A stretch of DNA of 64,000 nt from Korobacter sp963758505 (GTDB lineage: Bacteria > Acidobacteriota > Terriglobia > Terriglobales > Acidobacteriaceae), in contig CAVWVJ010000003.1 in NCBI GenBank assembly GCA_963758505.1, positions 1,488,001 to 1,552,000 on the forward strand, in the 5' to 3' direction. The notes beneath the pieces are model-generated. The model was not told the DNA's origin. It was given only the letters and a program-made list of their open reading frames with translations, and did no database searches. Within the stretch, counting starts at the first letter, position 1. Every line of letters starts with the position of its first letter. Positions 27,679 through 36,327 of the stretch are shown in pieces. The position numbers and the translations under genes are program-made.

Positions 27679-28652
27679 GCACCGCAACGTTTTTGCCATC
27701 GCAGATGCAGCCGCTGGGACGGGGAGTGCGGGCGTACGTGGCTCCGGTGGACCGGGCGAGTGGAAGCGTATCGGTGTTCGATCCGTCGACGGCCAGCGGG
27801 TTCGATCTCGACGCGCCTCCGGCACCGTGGATCGATCTGGGATGGGTCGATCACTTTCAACGCAGCGAACAGACTGCTGTGAACGTCGTGCGGCAAGGGG
27901 AAGATGGCGCGGTCGCTGCGCAATACAGGTCAGCCCTGGATGCGAAGGTGGAGTGCGAGTTCCAGAACTGGGGCAAGCTGCAGATGGCTCTCGCGGGTGG
28001 CGCAACCCACTTCAACGTGCTTGCCGGGATTGGTTCGTCCACTTCGCCATGCGGCGGAGCGGCGACACCGGCGGTGAAGCTGCTTGGCGGTTCCACGGCG
28101 ACGCAGTTGATACTGGACACGAATTCGCTGGCGGGATTCGCGATCGGCGACCTGGTCGCGGTGGACGTGGATTACCAGGGACAGACCGCCTACGTCGGTA
28201 CAGGCATTGCGGCGGCGTATGTTCCCGCCAATGACGGGGTGACGCGCGACGCGGACTTCATCCGTAGGGTGACCTTCAACGTGGGCCGGGTGCAGCAGAA
28301 GACTTCGACCGCATTGGTTCTCGCAGCAGCGCTACCGGGAGGCGTTCCGGCGGCAAATGCCGGGATGCAGAAGGTAGTGGGATTCGTTGATCGGGAAGGT
28401 GGAAGCTATTTCCAGGAGTGGTCTGCGCTGTTCGTCCTCCCGGCGGATTCAGGCGGAAACATCTTCTATTTTTATCCGCGCCTGCAGGCGATGAGCGGGG
28501 CTGCCGAAAGCGCAAAGCAAATTGCGGCGCCGATTTTCGGATGCACGTTGAAGGCTACATTTCGTGCACTGCCGATTGCAGACTCGCTGGATGGAGAGCA
28601 GGTGGTGTGCTATCGAAGTTATTTTCCGCAGACGAGCGCTCCCGCATTTTAG
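27675..28652 (+). CDS. Phage tail protein (tube-like)
   Basis: The 325-residue protein is beta-rich: FLPSQMQPLGRGVRAYVAPVD at the start, a mid-part with KVECEFQNWGKLQMALAGG, and a C-terminal part PIFGCTLKATFRALPIADSL. No signal peptide or membrane helix is present. It is coupled to the preceding gene by an ATGA overlap. A tail tube or major tail protein is the best guess from size and order. No tape-measure gene follows, which would be expected in a full siphovirus tail module. Confidence 0.6.
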   Translation: MSTATFLPSQMQPLGRGVRAYVAPVDRASGSVSVFDPSTASGFDLDAPPAPWIDLGWVDHFQRSEQTAVNVVRQGEDGAVAAQYRSALDAKVECEFQNWGKLQMALAGGATHFNVLAGIGSSTSPCGGAATPAVKLLGGSTATQLILDTNSLAGFAIGDLVAVDVDYQGQTAYVGTGIAAAYVPANDGVTRDADFIRRVTFNVGRVQQKTSTALVLAAALPGGVPAANAGMQKVVGFVDREGGSYFQEWSALFVLPADSGGNIFYFYPRLQAMSGAAESAKQIAAPIFGCTLKATFRALPIADSLDGEQVVCYRSYFPQTSAPAF

Positions 28653-28663
28653 TGAACCGAAAA

Positions 28664-28972
28664 TTAGGCGCGCATGAGGCGTTCGAGCACGTCCGAGAGG
28701 CCGGCCTCGACGTCGTTGATGTTGTCGCGGATGGATTCGAGGTCGTGCTTGATCTGCGCGACGAGCGTGGTGAACGACGCGCGATGCTCGGTGGAAAGCG
28801 ACAGCAGGAGAGGCAGCGATTCCTGAGCGAAGGTATTGCCAAGCGCGGCGATCTCGGAAAGATGATGCACCAGGTCGCCGAGATCCGGTCCGGCGGGGAA
28901 TCCGAGCTCCGTGAACTTGGCAGTCAAACCGGTTTGCAGCGCGACCACATGCTGCGTTTCGCGATCACTCAT
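28664..28972 (-). CDS. Small helical protein on the opposite strand within tail genes
   Basis: The 102-residue protein is read against the surrounding genes, from the ATG at 28972; a GTG at 28978 is an alternative. It is mostly helical and acidic: ETQHVVALQTGLTAKFTELG, DLGDLVHHLSEIAALG and LVAQIKHDLESIRDNI. Composition is normal for coding DNA, and it fills the whole gap between two tail genes. No family was recognised. It could be a regulator, an immunity protein or a chaperone for the tail proteins. Confidence 0.6.
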   Translation of the reverse strand: MSDRETQHVVALQTGLTAKFTELGFPAGPDLGDLVHHLSEIAALGNTFAQESLPLLLSLSTEHRASFTTLVAQIKHDLESIRDNINDVEAGLSDVLERLMRA

Positions 28973-29013
28973 AGGCACTCAACTCCGTTGCGTCACATAC
29001 AGGATCACAACAC

Positions 29014-31308
29014 ATGCAACTTACGATTGATAATTTCGACAATCTCGGCCCGGTAGATTATTCCGGATACTTAGATGCAGAGCGGCTTCCGGCCGTGACG
29101 AGGCGGCTCAATAAAGCCTCCACGATGCAGGCGCACTTGATCTCGATTGACGGAAAGATGGTAGTCCCGCACCAGGGATCGCGGGTGTGGCTGAAAAAGT
29201 CAGATGGCAGCACACTCTTCGCCGGCTACCTGACCCAGCAGCCTGCCTGCACGCATGCCGGGCGATCGACAGAAGGGGCGATCCTTGGGTATGCACTGAC
29301 GTGTGGGTCGGATGAATGGCTGCTCGACCTTAAGTCGGCTCCGCAGCGATTGCCCTTCGTTGCACGCACCGCCGGGGCCATCGTAAAGCAGATGACGCAG
29401 GATGTTGAACCGGGCAAGTTCGACAGCAGCGGGGTGGAAGGCTGCGACATGATTCCGACGTACTCCGCCAGCGTGCAACAAAAATGGTCGGAACACGTGG
29501 CGGAGCTCGCAATCCGGGCGCGGGCAGCGTATCGCGCGGAGGGCGGCTCGATCTCGTTCGCGGCCATCGGCGAGAAGTCCTTCACGATCGATGAGACGAA
29601 CGCGAACTGCGATCCGGCGGCGCTGACGATCCAGTGCGAGCCATGCCGCCTGAATGACGTGACCGTGATCGGCATGGTGGAACCGCGCACTTATGTGAAG
29701 GACTACTTTGAGGGCGATGGGTACACACTGAGCTTCTCACTGGCGGCGACGCCGATGGGGACGATCGACCACACGGTTTTCGAGGATGAATTCCCCGGGA
29801 CGCAGTTGAACCCCGTGTTGTGGCAGAACGGAAGCGGATCGACGGCGCAGGTCAGCAACGGCATGCTGTCGGCAAATGGCAATGCACTGGTGGAATTGAC
29901 GGAGCAAGTCGAGATCGGCGGCGGGATCGTCCTGCAGCATGGGTGTTTCGAATTTCAAGCGGCGAGCACGGGGATTCTGGGCGGACTCTATGCCGGCGGG
30001 ATGGCGAGTGGAAACTGCGTTGCCGGGATCAATGTGTCGCCGAGTGGAGCGCAGTCGATTCTCCAGGCGATCGTGAATGGGGCTCCGACGGGACCGACAC
30101 TCGCGACCGTGGCCGGCCATCAATACCAGCTCACGACGAGAATTTTCGCGAGCCAGGCCCATCGCAGCGCGCAGGTGTTCCACTCGTCGCAGCATGCCGC
30201 GGGTGCGGGCCGTGGGGGCGATGCGATAGCTTCCGATGCGCGCGTGGTGGTGGAGGTTCACGATATCGACCCGGCGAACCCGGCGACGATGGCGGCGCCG
30301 GCGACGGTGCTCTATGACGCGGTAATCGCGAATATCGCGGGATACTGCAATTACACGGTCATGAACGGCACCGATCTTCATGGCACGGTCTCCTACACCC
30401 GCATGCGTACGAATGGCGGGACGCTGGTGCGAAGCGCGATTCCAGGACAGGCATTTCGGACGCGCTTGCAAGGGGCGCTGGCGGATGGAGGCGAGTGCCG
30501 CGTCAACGCGACGCAACTTTACTTTTTGGCAGCCTATGTTCCGGAGGCGTCGGAGCAGATCGTTGTGAGCTACCGGTCGGGTCTTACCGCGAATGCCGAA
30601 CAGAGCAACGCGGCGGCCATTGCGGCATTAGCGAATTGCAACGACGACGGCGTGCGCTCCAGCGTGCACGGGATGAAGGCTCCCGAGGCGCGCACGACGG
30701 AAGACTGCGTGAATGCAGCCCTCGCGCTTCTCGATGACGGAACCCAAAATTCGTGGCAGGGGGAATACCGGGCATGGAGCGACTTTCTCGGGACGGAGGA
30801 CTTGCACCCGGGGGATACCGTAACCGTGAACGCGCCGTCGCGCAATGCGCAGTTCACTGCGACGCTGCGGGAAGTCGATATTGCGGTGAAGGACTTGCGC
30901 GACGACCGCAGTGTTTACCGGGTGAAATTCGCCAACGATGCGGCACAGCCGCTGGCCTTCAGTTTCGATACCAAGCAACTGAGATTGCCGCCGGTGGGAG
31001 TCGCGGTTCCGGGGAACTGGACGTTGCCCCCGGTGAAGGACGCGGAATTCTCGCAGATCCTGGCGAGCCAGGTAACGATCGCGACGAATCTTACTCCTGC
31101 CACGGGCGGCGGGTTCGAGGTACGCGCGACCGACCAAGGCTGGGGAGCGGCGAACGATCGCAGTTTGTGGGGGCGGTTCGCGGCGCAGAGCTTCACGATC
31201 CCGCGACTCTCGCGATCGCAGAGTTATTACATCCGGCAGTATGACAGCGCGCAGCCGCCGAACTACTCGAGCGACTCTATGCTGCTGCACGTGGATTGGC
31301 CGTTATGA
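29014..31308 (+). CDS. Phage baseplate-hub-like protein with lectin-like insert
   Basis: This 764-residue protein starts with a tail-hub-type domain (residues 1-250): RVWLKKSDGSTLFAGYLTQQ and KQMTQDVEPGKFDSSG. An insert of about 200 residues from 254, beginning HTVFEDEFPGTQLNPVLWQN, resembles a ConA/LamG-type jelly roll. The hub part resumes around LQGALADGGECRVNATQLYF, then RDDRSVYRVKFAND, and the C-terminal 60 residues hold an Ig-like strand set. It would sit at the tail tip and contact the cell surface. It overlaps the next gene by four bases. The domain names are judged by eye. Confidence 0.68.
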   Translation: MQLTIDNFDNLGPVDYSGYLDAERLPAVTRRLNKASTMQAHLISIDGKMVVPHQGSRVWLKKSDGSTLFAGYLTQQPACTHAGRSTEGAILGYALTCGSDEWLLDLKSAPQRLPFVARTAGAIVKQMTQDVEPGKFDSSGVEGCDMIPTYSASVQQKWSEHVAELAIRARAAYRAEGGSISFAAIGEKSFTIDETNANCDPAALTIQCEPCRLNDVTVIGMVEPRTYVKDYFEGDGYTLSFSLAATPMGTIDHTVFEDEFPGTQLNPVLWQNGSGSTAQVSNGMLSANGNALVELTEQVEIGGGIVLQHGCFEFQAASTGILGGLYAGGMASGNCVAGINVSPSGAQSILQAIVNGAPTGPTLATVAGHQYQLTTRIFASQAHRSAQVFHSSQHAAGAGRGGDAIASDARVVVEVHDIDPANPATMAAPATVLYDAVIANIAGYCNYTVMNGTDLHGTVSYTRMRTNGGTLVRSAIPGQAFRTRLQGALADGGECRVNATQLYFLAAYVPEASEQIVVSYRSGLTANAEQSNAAAIAALANCNDDGVRSSVHGMKAPEARTTEDCVNAALALLDDGTQNSWQGEYRAWSDFLGTEDLHPGDTVTVNAPSRNAQFTATLREVDIAVKDLRDDRSVYRVKFANDAAQPLAFSFDTKQLRLPPVGVAVPGNWTLPPVKDAEFSQILASQVTIATNLTPATGGGFEVRATDQGWGAANDRSLWGRFAAQSFTIPRLSRSQSYYIRQYDSAQPPNYSSDSMLLHVDWPL

Positions 31309-31547
31309 AGGGTGGGGTGGCAGTGATGGATAGCTTCGAGGAGCGGGTGCTCTCTGACCTCTCAGAGCTCAAGGCGCACATGCGGTGGGTGGTGGGAAAC
31401 GGGAACCAGGGGAAGATCCAGGAGATGGAGGAGCGTTTGAACCGGCACGAGACGCACCTGCAGCGAATGGTGGGCGTGGGGTCGGCGATTGCAGCGGGGA
31501 TCACGGTGATGAACTTGATCGTGAACTTTCTAAAACTGCATCGCTAA
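31305..31547 (+). CDS. Small membrane protein, XhlA/holin-like
   Basis: The 80-residue protein has an N-terminal coiled-coil half (FEERVLSDLSELKAHMRWVV then IQEMEERLNRHETHLQRM) and a C-terminal hydrophobic segment (SAIAAGITVMNLIVNFL). This is the layout of XhlA-type holin partners. The start at 31305 overlaps the previous stop (ATGA); an internal ATG at 31326 is possible. It could help lysis, but no endolysin gene is visible in the window. Confidence 0.7.
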   Translation: MKGGVAVMDSFEERVLSDLSELKAHMRWVVGNGNQGKIQEMEERLNRHETHLQRMVGVGSAIAAGITVMNLIVNFLKLHR

Positions 31548-31609
31548 GTCCGGAGAAGTTTGAGACAGGCGGGCCTCGGTCCGTCTTTTTTGTTTTTGTA
31601 GAAGAGGAG

Positions 31610-31873
31610 ATGAAAATGAATTTCTTGGCGAAACTGTTGCAGGGTATTGCGTTTGTTCCAGCCGTGGTGCACGGGGTGGAAGCGCTGTTCGGAAGCAAGA
31701 GCGGCGATGACAAAAAGCAGGCGGCGTTATCGTTTGTAAGTTCGGCGCTCAACATGACGGACGCGATCGCGAACAAGCAGATCGTCGATCCGAACAAGTT
31801 CCAGGGCGGGTTGTCGAAGCTGATCGATGGGGTCGTCGATTGCTTGAATGCGAGCGCCTGGGCGAAGCAGTAG
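31610..31873 (+). CDS. Small amphipathic phage-associated protein
   Basis: The 87-residue protein starts with ATG after GAAGAGG. It begins with a moderately hydrophobic stretch (FLAKLLQGIAFVPAVVHGVE) followed by a charged KSGDDKKQ segment and a helical remainder (ALSFVSSALNMTDAIANK). It lies 62 bp after the holin-like gene and may be a second lysis- or tail-associated protein. The family was not recognised. Confidence 0.6.
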   Translation: MKMNFLAKLLQGIAFVPAVVHGVEALFGSKSGDDKKQAALSFVSSALNMTDAIANKQIVDPNKFQGGLSKLIDGVVDCLNASAWAKQ

Positions 31874-31881
31874 ATTCGTGT

Positions 31882-31925
31882 CCCACCCTGTCCGCAAAAG
31901 CTGCGGATGAGGGTGGGGCACCACA
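31882..31925 (+). repeat. Palindromic repeat, second family (copy 1)
   Basis: Arms CCCACCCT (31882-31889) and AGGGTGGG (31910-31917) enclose an inner stem TCCGCA / TGCGGA. The repeat is followed by GCACCACAGT. A sister copy with the same arms and tail lies at 32545-32585. Confidence 0.7.
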
Positions 31926-31945
31926 GTTTTGGTAGGATGCGCGTT

Positions 31946-32506
31946 ATGCAGGCGGGCACGAACAAGTGGCAACGAGTGGACAATACGGGGTGCTTTCCCT
32001 GGGCCTTGCGAGCGTTTCTGCTTTCATGGGCGATCATGCTGCCGTATGCGGTCATCACCGGGAGCAAAGGTTGGTTCGGTTGGTCTTTGATGTGCGTTCT
32101 GACGGGAGTCTGGTGGACGCTGCGGGAACGAAGCCAGCGAAGCGTGGTCGCACCGGAAATGACAGTCGGGGTCGTGCCCTCGGTTCTATACCCCGACGAG
32201 CGCTGTCTCGTGACGCTCAGGATCGAAGGGGACAAGGCGCGCACGGTCCGCTGGTGGAGCGCGGAGCTCATGATTGCGCAGACAGGGGATGAGCCGAAGG
32301 TGTTGGTGAGCGCGGAGTTTGCAATCGATCCCGAGGCCGGGAGCGCCCCGGTTTCAGAGTTGCAGATGGTATTGGTGGCGCCAGGAGCCGCGGCGTTGGG
32401 GGATACCGCCGGAAACGAATGCTTTGTGCAAGCCACGGTTCAAACGGATCGGGGAAGAATGGAATCGGGAAGAGTGCCGGTGGAGCTGATCGTGGGCAGA
32501 GCGTAG
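31946..32506 (+). CDS. Membrane protein of unknown function between two repeats
   Basis: This 186-residue protein has two hydrophobic segments near the N-terminus (LRAFLLSWAIMLPYAVITG and GWSLMCVLTGVWWTL), followed by a soluble beta-rich domain (VLYPDERCLVTLRIEG and PVSELQMVLVAPGAAALG). The start at 31946 is nine bases after GGTAGG; an ATG at 31937 is an alternative. It is bracketed by two copies of the same palindromic repeat. It may be the last gene of the phage-like region or an unrelated chromosomal gene. I do not recognise the family. Confidence 0.62.
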   Translation: MQAGTNKWQRVDNTGCFPWALRAFLLSWAIMLPYAVITGSKGWFGWSLMCVLTGVWWTLRERSQRSVVAPEMTVGVVPSVLYPDERCLVTLRIEGDKARTVRWWSAELMIAQTGDEPKVLVSAEFAIDPEAGSAPVSELQMVLVAPGAAALGDTAGNECFVQATVQTDRGRMESGRVPVELIVGRA

Positions 32507-32544
32507 GGATGCGGAGCGCACTTAGCCGGTGAAAAGTTTGGCAA

Positions 32545-32585
32545 CCCACCCTCTCCTGCGGAGGAGGGTGGGGCACCCACAGTGG
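32545..32585 (+). repeat. Palindromic repeat, second family (copy 2)
   Basis: Arms CCCACCCT (32545-32552) and AGGGTGGG (32565-32572) enclose CTCCTGCGGAGG and are followed by GCACCCACAGT. This matches the repeat at 31882-31925 in arms and tail. Confidence 0.7.
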
Positions 32586-32612
32586 TGCGGGTGCCCGTTT
32601 CCGAATGGAAAT

Positions 32613-34292
32613 CTACGTAAGGGCTTCGTTCCAATTCTCGAGATAGTTCTTAATCACGCTCATGAACTGGTCAGCGACGGCACCATCGATCACGCGGTGG
32701 TCGTAGCCAATCGAGATGTGGCAAACGGAGCGGATGGCGATCGAGTCATTGCCGTCTTTGTCGGTGACCACGGCTGGGGTTTTATAGATCGCGCCGATTC
32801 CCATGATCGCCAACTGCGGCTGGCTGATGATCGGCATGCCGAACTTGGCGCCGAAGATTCCTGGGTTGGTGATGGTGAAGGTGCCACCCTGGACATCTTC
32901 CGGCTTCAGTTTCTTAGCGCGAGCGCGCTCGCCGAGATCGGTGATGGCGCGCTGCATGCCGACGAAGCTGAGCTCATCGGCGTGCTTGACGACCGGGACA
33001 ATCAAACCCCAGTCGAGAGCCACCGCGATTCCTAAATTGATGTCCTTCTTGTAGTGAATGTTCTCGCCTTCGACAGAGGCGTTGACGATGGGCCACACGC
33101 GCAAGGCGTGCGCCACGGCACGCGCATAGAACGGCGTGTAGGTGAGCTTGAGCCCGGTCTTTTCCTGGAAAGAATTTTTCTGTTTCTCACGCAGCTTGAC
33201 AATGCGGGTGAAGTCGACCTCGAAGACGCCGTGCACGTGGGCGCTGGTGCGCTTCGACATGACCATGTGATCGGCAATTTTCTTGCGCATGACCGACATA
33301 GGCTCGATCAGGCCCGGGGTGCCGACGAACTTGTTGGCGGCCGAGGCTGCCACCGGCGCCGTGGCAGAGGGAGCAACCGAGGTGGCGGGTTGCGCTGAAG
33401 TTGGCTGAGGCGCGGAGGGAGCGGTCTTCTGCTTTTCTACGAAGGCCTGGATATCTTCCTTGGTGATGCGGCCGCCCATGCCGGATCCGCGGACCCTGGC
33501 GAGATCGACGTTGGCTTCCTTGGCGAGTTTGCGGACGAGAGGCGAGGTGCGAACGCGATCGCCGGAGGCGGAGGTGATTTCTTCCTCTGTTTCGGTGGCA
33601 GTTTCCTTCACTTCTTGAGCAGCGGGTTTGCTGACGCTCGGCTCGACTTTGGGCGCGGTGGACGCAGCTGCCGGAGTGGCAGCCGCGGCACCGGCTGCGC
33701 CGCCGATGGTGGCGACGACGGTGTTGACCTGCACGGTATTCCCAGCGGCGACCTTGATGTCGCTCAGGACTCCGGAGACGGGGGCGGGAATCTCGGCGTC
33801 AACCTTATCGGTTGAAATCTCGAAGAGCGGCTCATCCCGCTGAACGGTGTCGCCGACATTCTTGAGCCACTTGGTGATGGTTCCCTCGAAGATGGACTCG
33901 CCCATCTGGGGCATGACGACATCGGTCTTGGGGCCGGCGGGGGCTGGGGTAGAGGGAGAGGGGGCAGCCGGGGCGCTGGCTGGGGCGCCATCGGGTTGAG
34001 CGGAGGCCTTGGGCGGCTCGGCAGGGGCCGTTTTCGCCCCGGGGGTGGCATTCGCGCCGGCGTCGATGGTAGCGACGATCGTATTGACTTGGACGGTCTG
34101 GCCGGCCTGGGCCTTGATCTCCTTCAGAACGCCGGAGGCGGGAGCGGGAATCTCGGCATCGACCTTGTCGGTGGAAATCTCGAAGAGCGGTTCGTCCCGC
34201 TGGACCTGGTCGCCGGGCTGCTTCAGCCACTTGGTAATGGTGCCTTCAAAGATCGATTCCCCCATCTGGGGCATGATGACGTCGGTAGGCAT
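32613..34292 (-). CDS. Dihydrolipoamide acyltransferase (E2 of a 2-oxoacid dehydrogenase)
   Basis: This 559-residue protein has two lipoyl domains, nearly identical in their first 50 residues, with lipoylated lysines Lys43 and Lys163 in DKVDAEIPAP. The linkers are rich in Ala and Pro. A peripheral-subunit-binding domain spans about residues 248-287 (PLVRKLAKEANVDLARVRG), and the catalytic domain (about 330-559) has His532 and Asp536 in DHRVIDGA. It transfers acyl groups to CoA in a pyruvate, 2-oxoglutarate or branched-chain complex. E1 and E3 genes are not adjacent, so the substrate is open. The gene appears monocistronic. Confidence 0.93.
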   Translation of the reverse strand: MPTDVIMPQMGESIFEGTITKWLKQPGDQVQRDEPLFEISTDKVDAEIPAPASGVLKEIKAQAGQTVQVNTIVATIDAGANATPGAKTAPAEPPKASAQPDGAPASAPAAPSPSTPAPAGPKTDVVMPQMGESIFEGTITKWLKNVGDTVQRDEPLFEISTDKVDAEIPAPVSGVLSDIKVAAGNTVQVNTVVATIGGAAGAAAATPAAASTAPKVEPSVSKPAAQEVKETATETEEEITSASGDRVRTSPLVRKLAKEANVDLARVRGSGMGGRITKEDIQAFVEKQKTAPSAPQPTSAQPATSVAPSATAPVAASAANKFVGTPGLIEPMSVMRKKIADHMVMSKRTSAHVHGVFEVDFTRIVKLREKQKNSFQEKTGLKLTYTPFYARAVAHALRVWPIVNASVEGENIHYKKDINLGIAVALDWGLIVPVVKHADELSFVGMQRAITDLGERARAKKLKPEDVQGGTFTITNPGIFGAKFGMPIISQPQLAIMGIGAIYKTPAVVTDKDGNDSIAIRSVCHISIGYDHRVIDGAVADQFMSVIKNYLENWNEALT

Positions 34293-34520
34293 TTCTTTCC
34301 TTCGATGAGATAACGGGATAGAGGGATTCGGACCCTGAATTGCAAACCAGAAATTATAGCTGACGGAAGGGATTCCAAGGGAAAATGGGTCATCTCGCGG
34401 GAATCAGCGCCCAATATGAGCAAAAGGACAGGGACTTTGGGCCAAATGGGGTTTCGCGAAGAAGAATTTCTTGACATCCCCTTGAACGGGATCGATAAAA
34501 GAGAACGTTCAGGGGGGAGT

Positions 34521-35474
34521 ATGGATACACTAGGCCATAAACTTGCAGTGGGGATAGTCAGCGTTCTAATTATTTTTAGTGCCGTAGTAGAAGCTTCCGA
34601 TAAGGTCGATCCAGCCGATCTAGTTACAAAGCATCTCGATTCTATCGGGAATGCGTCGGCCCGCACGGCGAATACATTAAGGACTGGGGCGGGAACGGCA
34701 GTCCTGGATGTGATTTCCGGCGGCATGGGACACATGGAGGGCACCTCTCAAGTTGCGTCCATGGGCAAGCAGTTTAATTTCATCATGTACTTCAATGCCT
34801 CAGACTATATTGGTGAGCAATTCAAGTTCGACGGCAAGAAAGCTCTGGTTGCCGACAATAATCTAGATCGACGCGTGAACCTTGCATTCTTCATGTACCG
34901 TCACGACACAATCCTGAAAGAAGGCTTATGGGGCGGCGTGTGGAATTCCGGATGGCCCCTGCAGGACTTGAAGGGGAGAGAAGCGGAACTGAAGTACGAG
35001 GGCACAAAGAAAATCGACGGGAAGCAGTTGCTCGTATATCTCTATGTGCCACGCCATGCCGAGAAAGAGTTACGAATTCGACTTCTCTTCGACCCGGAAA
35101 CATTTCGCCATGTACGCACGATCTATGACGCGATGGGACCAATCGGCGATCTTCCGGCGGTATCGGTGACCGAGGCTTTCAGCGATTTCAGAGACGAAAA
35201 GGGCCTGATGTTGCCGCACTCCTGGGTTGTCCGATTCGAACCCGGGCAGGCGGGCTCAAGCTTTTTCGTCTGGAAGGTAAATCTGAAGGACGTAAAAGTT
35301 GTGGCGGTAAGCGCGCCGGCAGCCGCGCAGCCCGCGCCCGGCGCGCAGAAAGCGCCAAATGCGCAACCAACGCCTGGCGCACAGGCAAATCCCAGCGCGC
35401 AGCCAGCCTCCAATGCCCAGCCGGTGCCCAGCTCGCAGGCGATGCCCAGTTCGCCGGCTACGCCAAAGAAGTAG
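34521..35474 (+). CDS. Secreted protein with Pro/Ala/Gln-rich repetitive C-terminus
   Basis: This 317-residue protein starts at the ATG at 34521, which has a strong AGGGGGGAG site; a frame opening upstream has no support. An N-terminal signal peptide (LAVGIVSVLIIFSAVVEA) is followed by a globular beta-rich domain of about 240 residues with FRDEKGLMLPHSWVVRFE near its end. The final 60 residues are a degenerate repeat with the unit AQPxPGAQ or similar. The globular part recalls outer-membrane lipoprotein-sorting-type beta sheets but no family is assigned. A terminator follows. Codon use here is less GC-biased than in the neighbours. Confidence 0.75.
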   Translation: MDTLGHKLAVGIVSVLIIFSAVVEASDKVDPADLVTKHLDSIGNASARTANTLRTGAGTAVLDVISGGMGHMEGTSQVASMGKQFNFIMYFNASDYIGEQFKFDGKKALVADNNLDRRVNLAFFMYRHDTILKEGLWGGVWNSGWPLQDLKGREAELKYEGTKKIDGKQLLVYLYVPRHAEKELRIRLLFDPETFRHVRTIYDAMGPIGDLPAVSVTEAFSDFRDEKGLMLPHSWVVRFEPGQAGSSFFVWKVNLKDVKVVAVSAPAAAQPAPGAQKAPNAQPTPGAQANPSAQPASNAQPVPSSQAMPSSPATPKK

Positions 35475-35491
35475 CGACCAGCGGAAATCAA

Positions 35492-35525
35492 AAAGGCCCG
35501 GAGTTTACGAGCTCCGGGCCTTTCT
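35492..35525 (+). terminator. Rho-independent terminator, shared by convergent genes
   Basis: Perfect stem AAAGGCCCGGAG / CTCCGGGCCTTT with an eight-base loop. It is 17 bp past the secreted-protein stop and 18 bp before the end of the convergent cytochrome gene, so it could serve both strands. Confidence 0.9.
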
Positions 35526-35543
35526 TGTTGAATGCGAGCGAAG

Positions 35544-36116
35544 TTATTTCTTCGGCGGCGCTGGGGCGGGGTTGGCCGCGCTCGAGGGCGCGATACCCGA
35601 AGGCGTTCCATAGGTCTGCCACATCTCCTGGACGGCAGGCGAGAGCTTGTCCGAGTGCTTAATGAAGGTGATGACGCGCCAGATGTCTTCGTCTTTCAAG
35701 GTCTTTTCCCAAGCCGGCATGCCGGTCCAGCGAACACCGGTTTTGGTCACCCAGAACAAATGCCAATCGGGATCGCCAGGAATGCGGCGAATGATTTGCG
35801 GAACGCGCGGATAGAAGGCGCTGCCCATGGGACTGACGTGACCGTTGTCAGAGACGCTGCCATGGCACAGGGAGCAGTTCTTTTCGTACAGCATGGCTCC
35901 GCTCATCAGGTTGTCATCGGTGGGCTGGATGGGGTTGTCGGTTTTAGGCGCAGACCTCTCCACGGAGGCGTCCATCGCCATTTCGGCCATTTCTTTTTCG
36001 ACTGAATTCATGGCGGCATCGGCGCGAATGTTGATGTATCCGAGCTTCAGAAAAAGGAAAAACCCGCCAAACAGGACGATGAGAGTGACGAGCACACCGA
36101 GGATGAATCCACGCAT
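35544..36116 (-). CDS. Membrane-anchored cytochrome c
   Basis: The 190-residue protein, read from the ATG at 36116, has one N-terminal transmembrane helix (ILGVLVTLIVLFGGFFLFL) and one class I cytochrome c domain with haem motif CSLCH (residues 81-85). Met133 in RWTGMPAW is a likely axial ligand. The C-terminal tail is Pro/Ala rich. It is a periplasmic electron carrier or redox subunit; its partner is not in the window. The frame is open to 36263, but the upstream part lacks family features and the chosen start has GGGAGA nearby. Confidence 0.88.
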   Translation of the reverse strand: MRGFILGVLVTLIVLFGGFFLFLKLGYINIRADAAMNSVEKEMAEMAMDASVERSAPKTDNPIQPTDDNLMSGAMLYEKNCSLCHGSVSDNGHVSPMGSAFYPRVPQIIRRIPGDPDWHLFWVTKTGVRWTGMPAWEKTLKDEDIWRVITFIKHSDKLSPAVQEMWQTYGTPSGIAPSSAANPAPAPPKK

Positions 36117-36327
36117 TCCCAATTCTCCCGTGAAACCGCTATGCAGATTGTAAGCGCGCTGAGGCGATTTCGTCTGCACGGGAAGTGTAACCGCGGCCGC
36201 ACGTCGCGCGCGCGGAATCCGAGATGACTCTGCCGCGGATGAGAAAAACACTTGCGTAACCACTCAGGTGCGCACCGGGTGCGGATCGCAAATCCGGCTG
36301 CTATATTCAAAGGTTGTTCCTCGTCCC

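Noticed and set aside
33780..34290. Direct duplication inside the E2 gene as an assembly artefact
   Set aside because: Two lipoyl domains are normal in E2 proteins, and the copies differ at many bases, so this is an old duplication.
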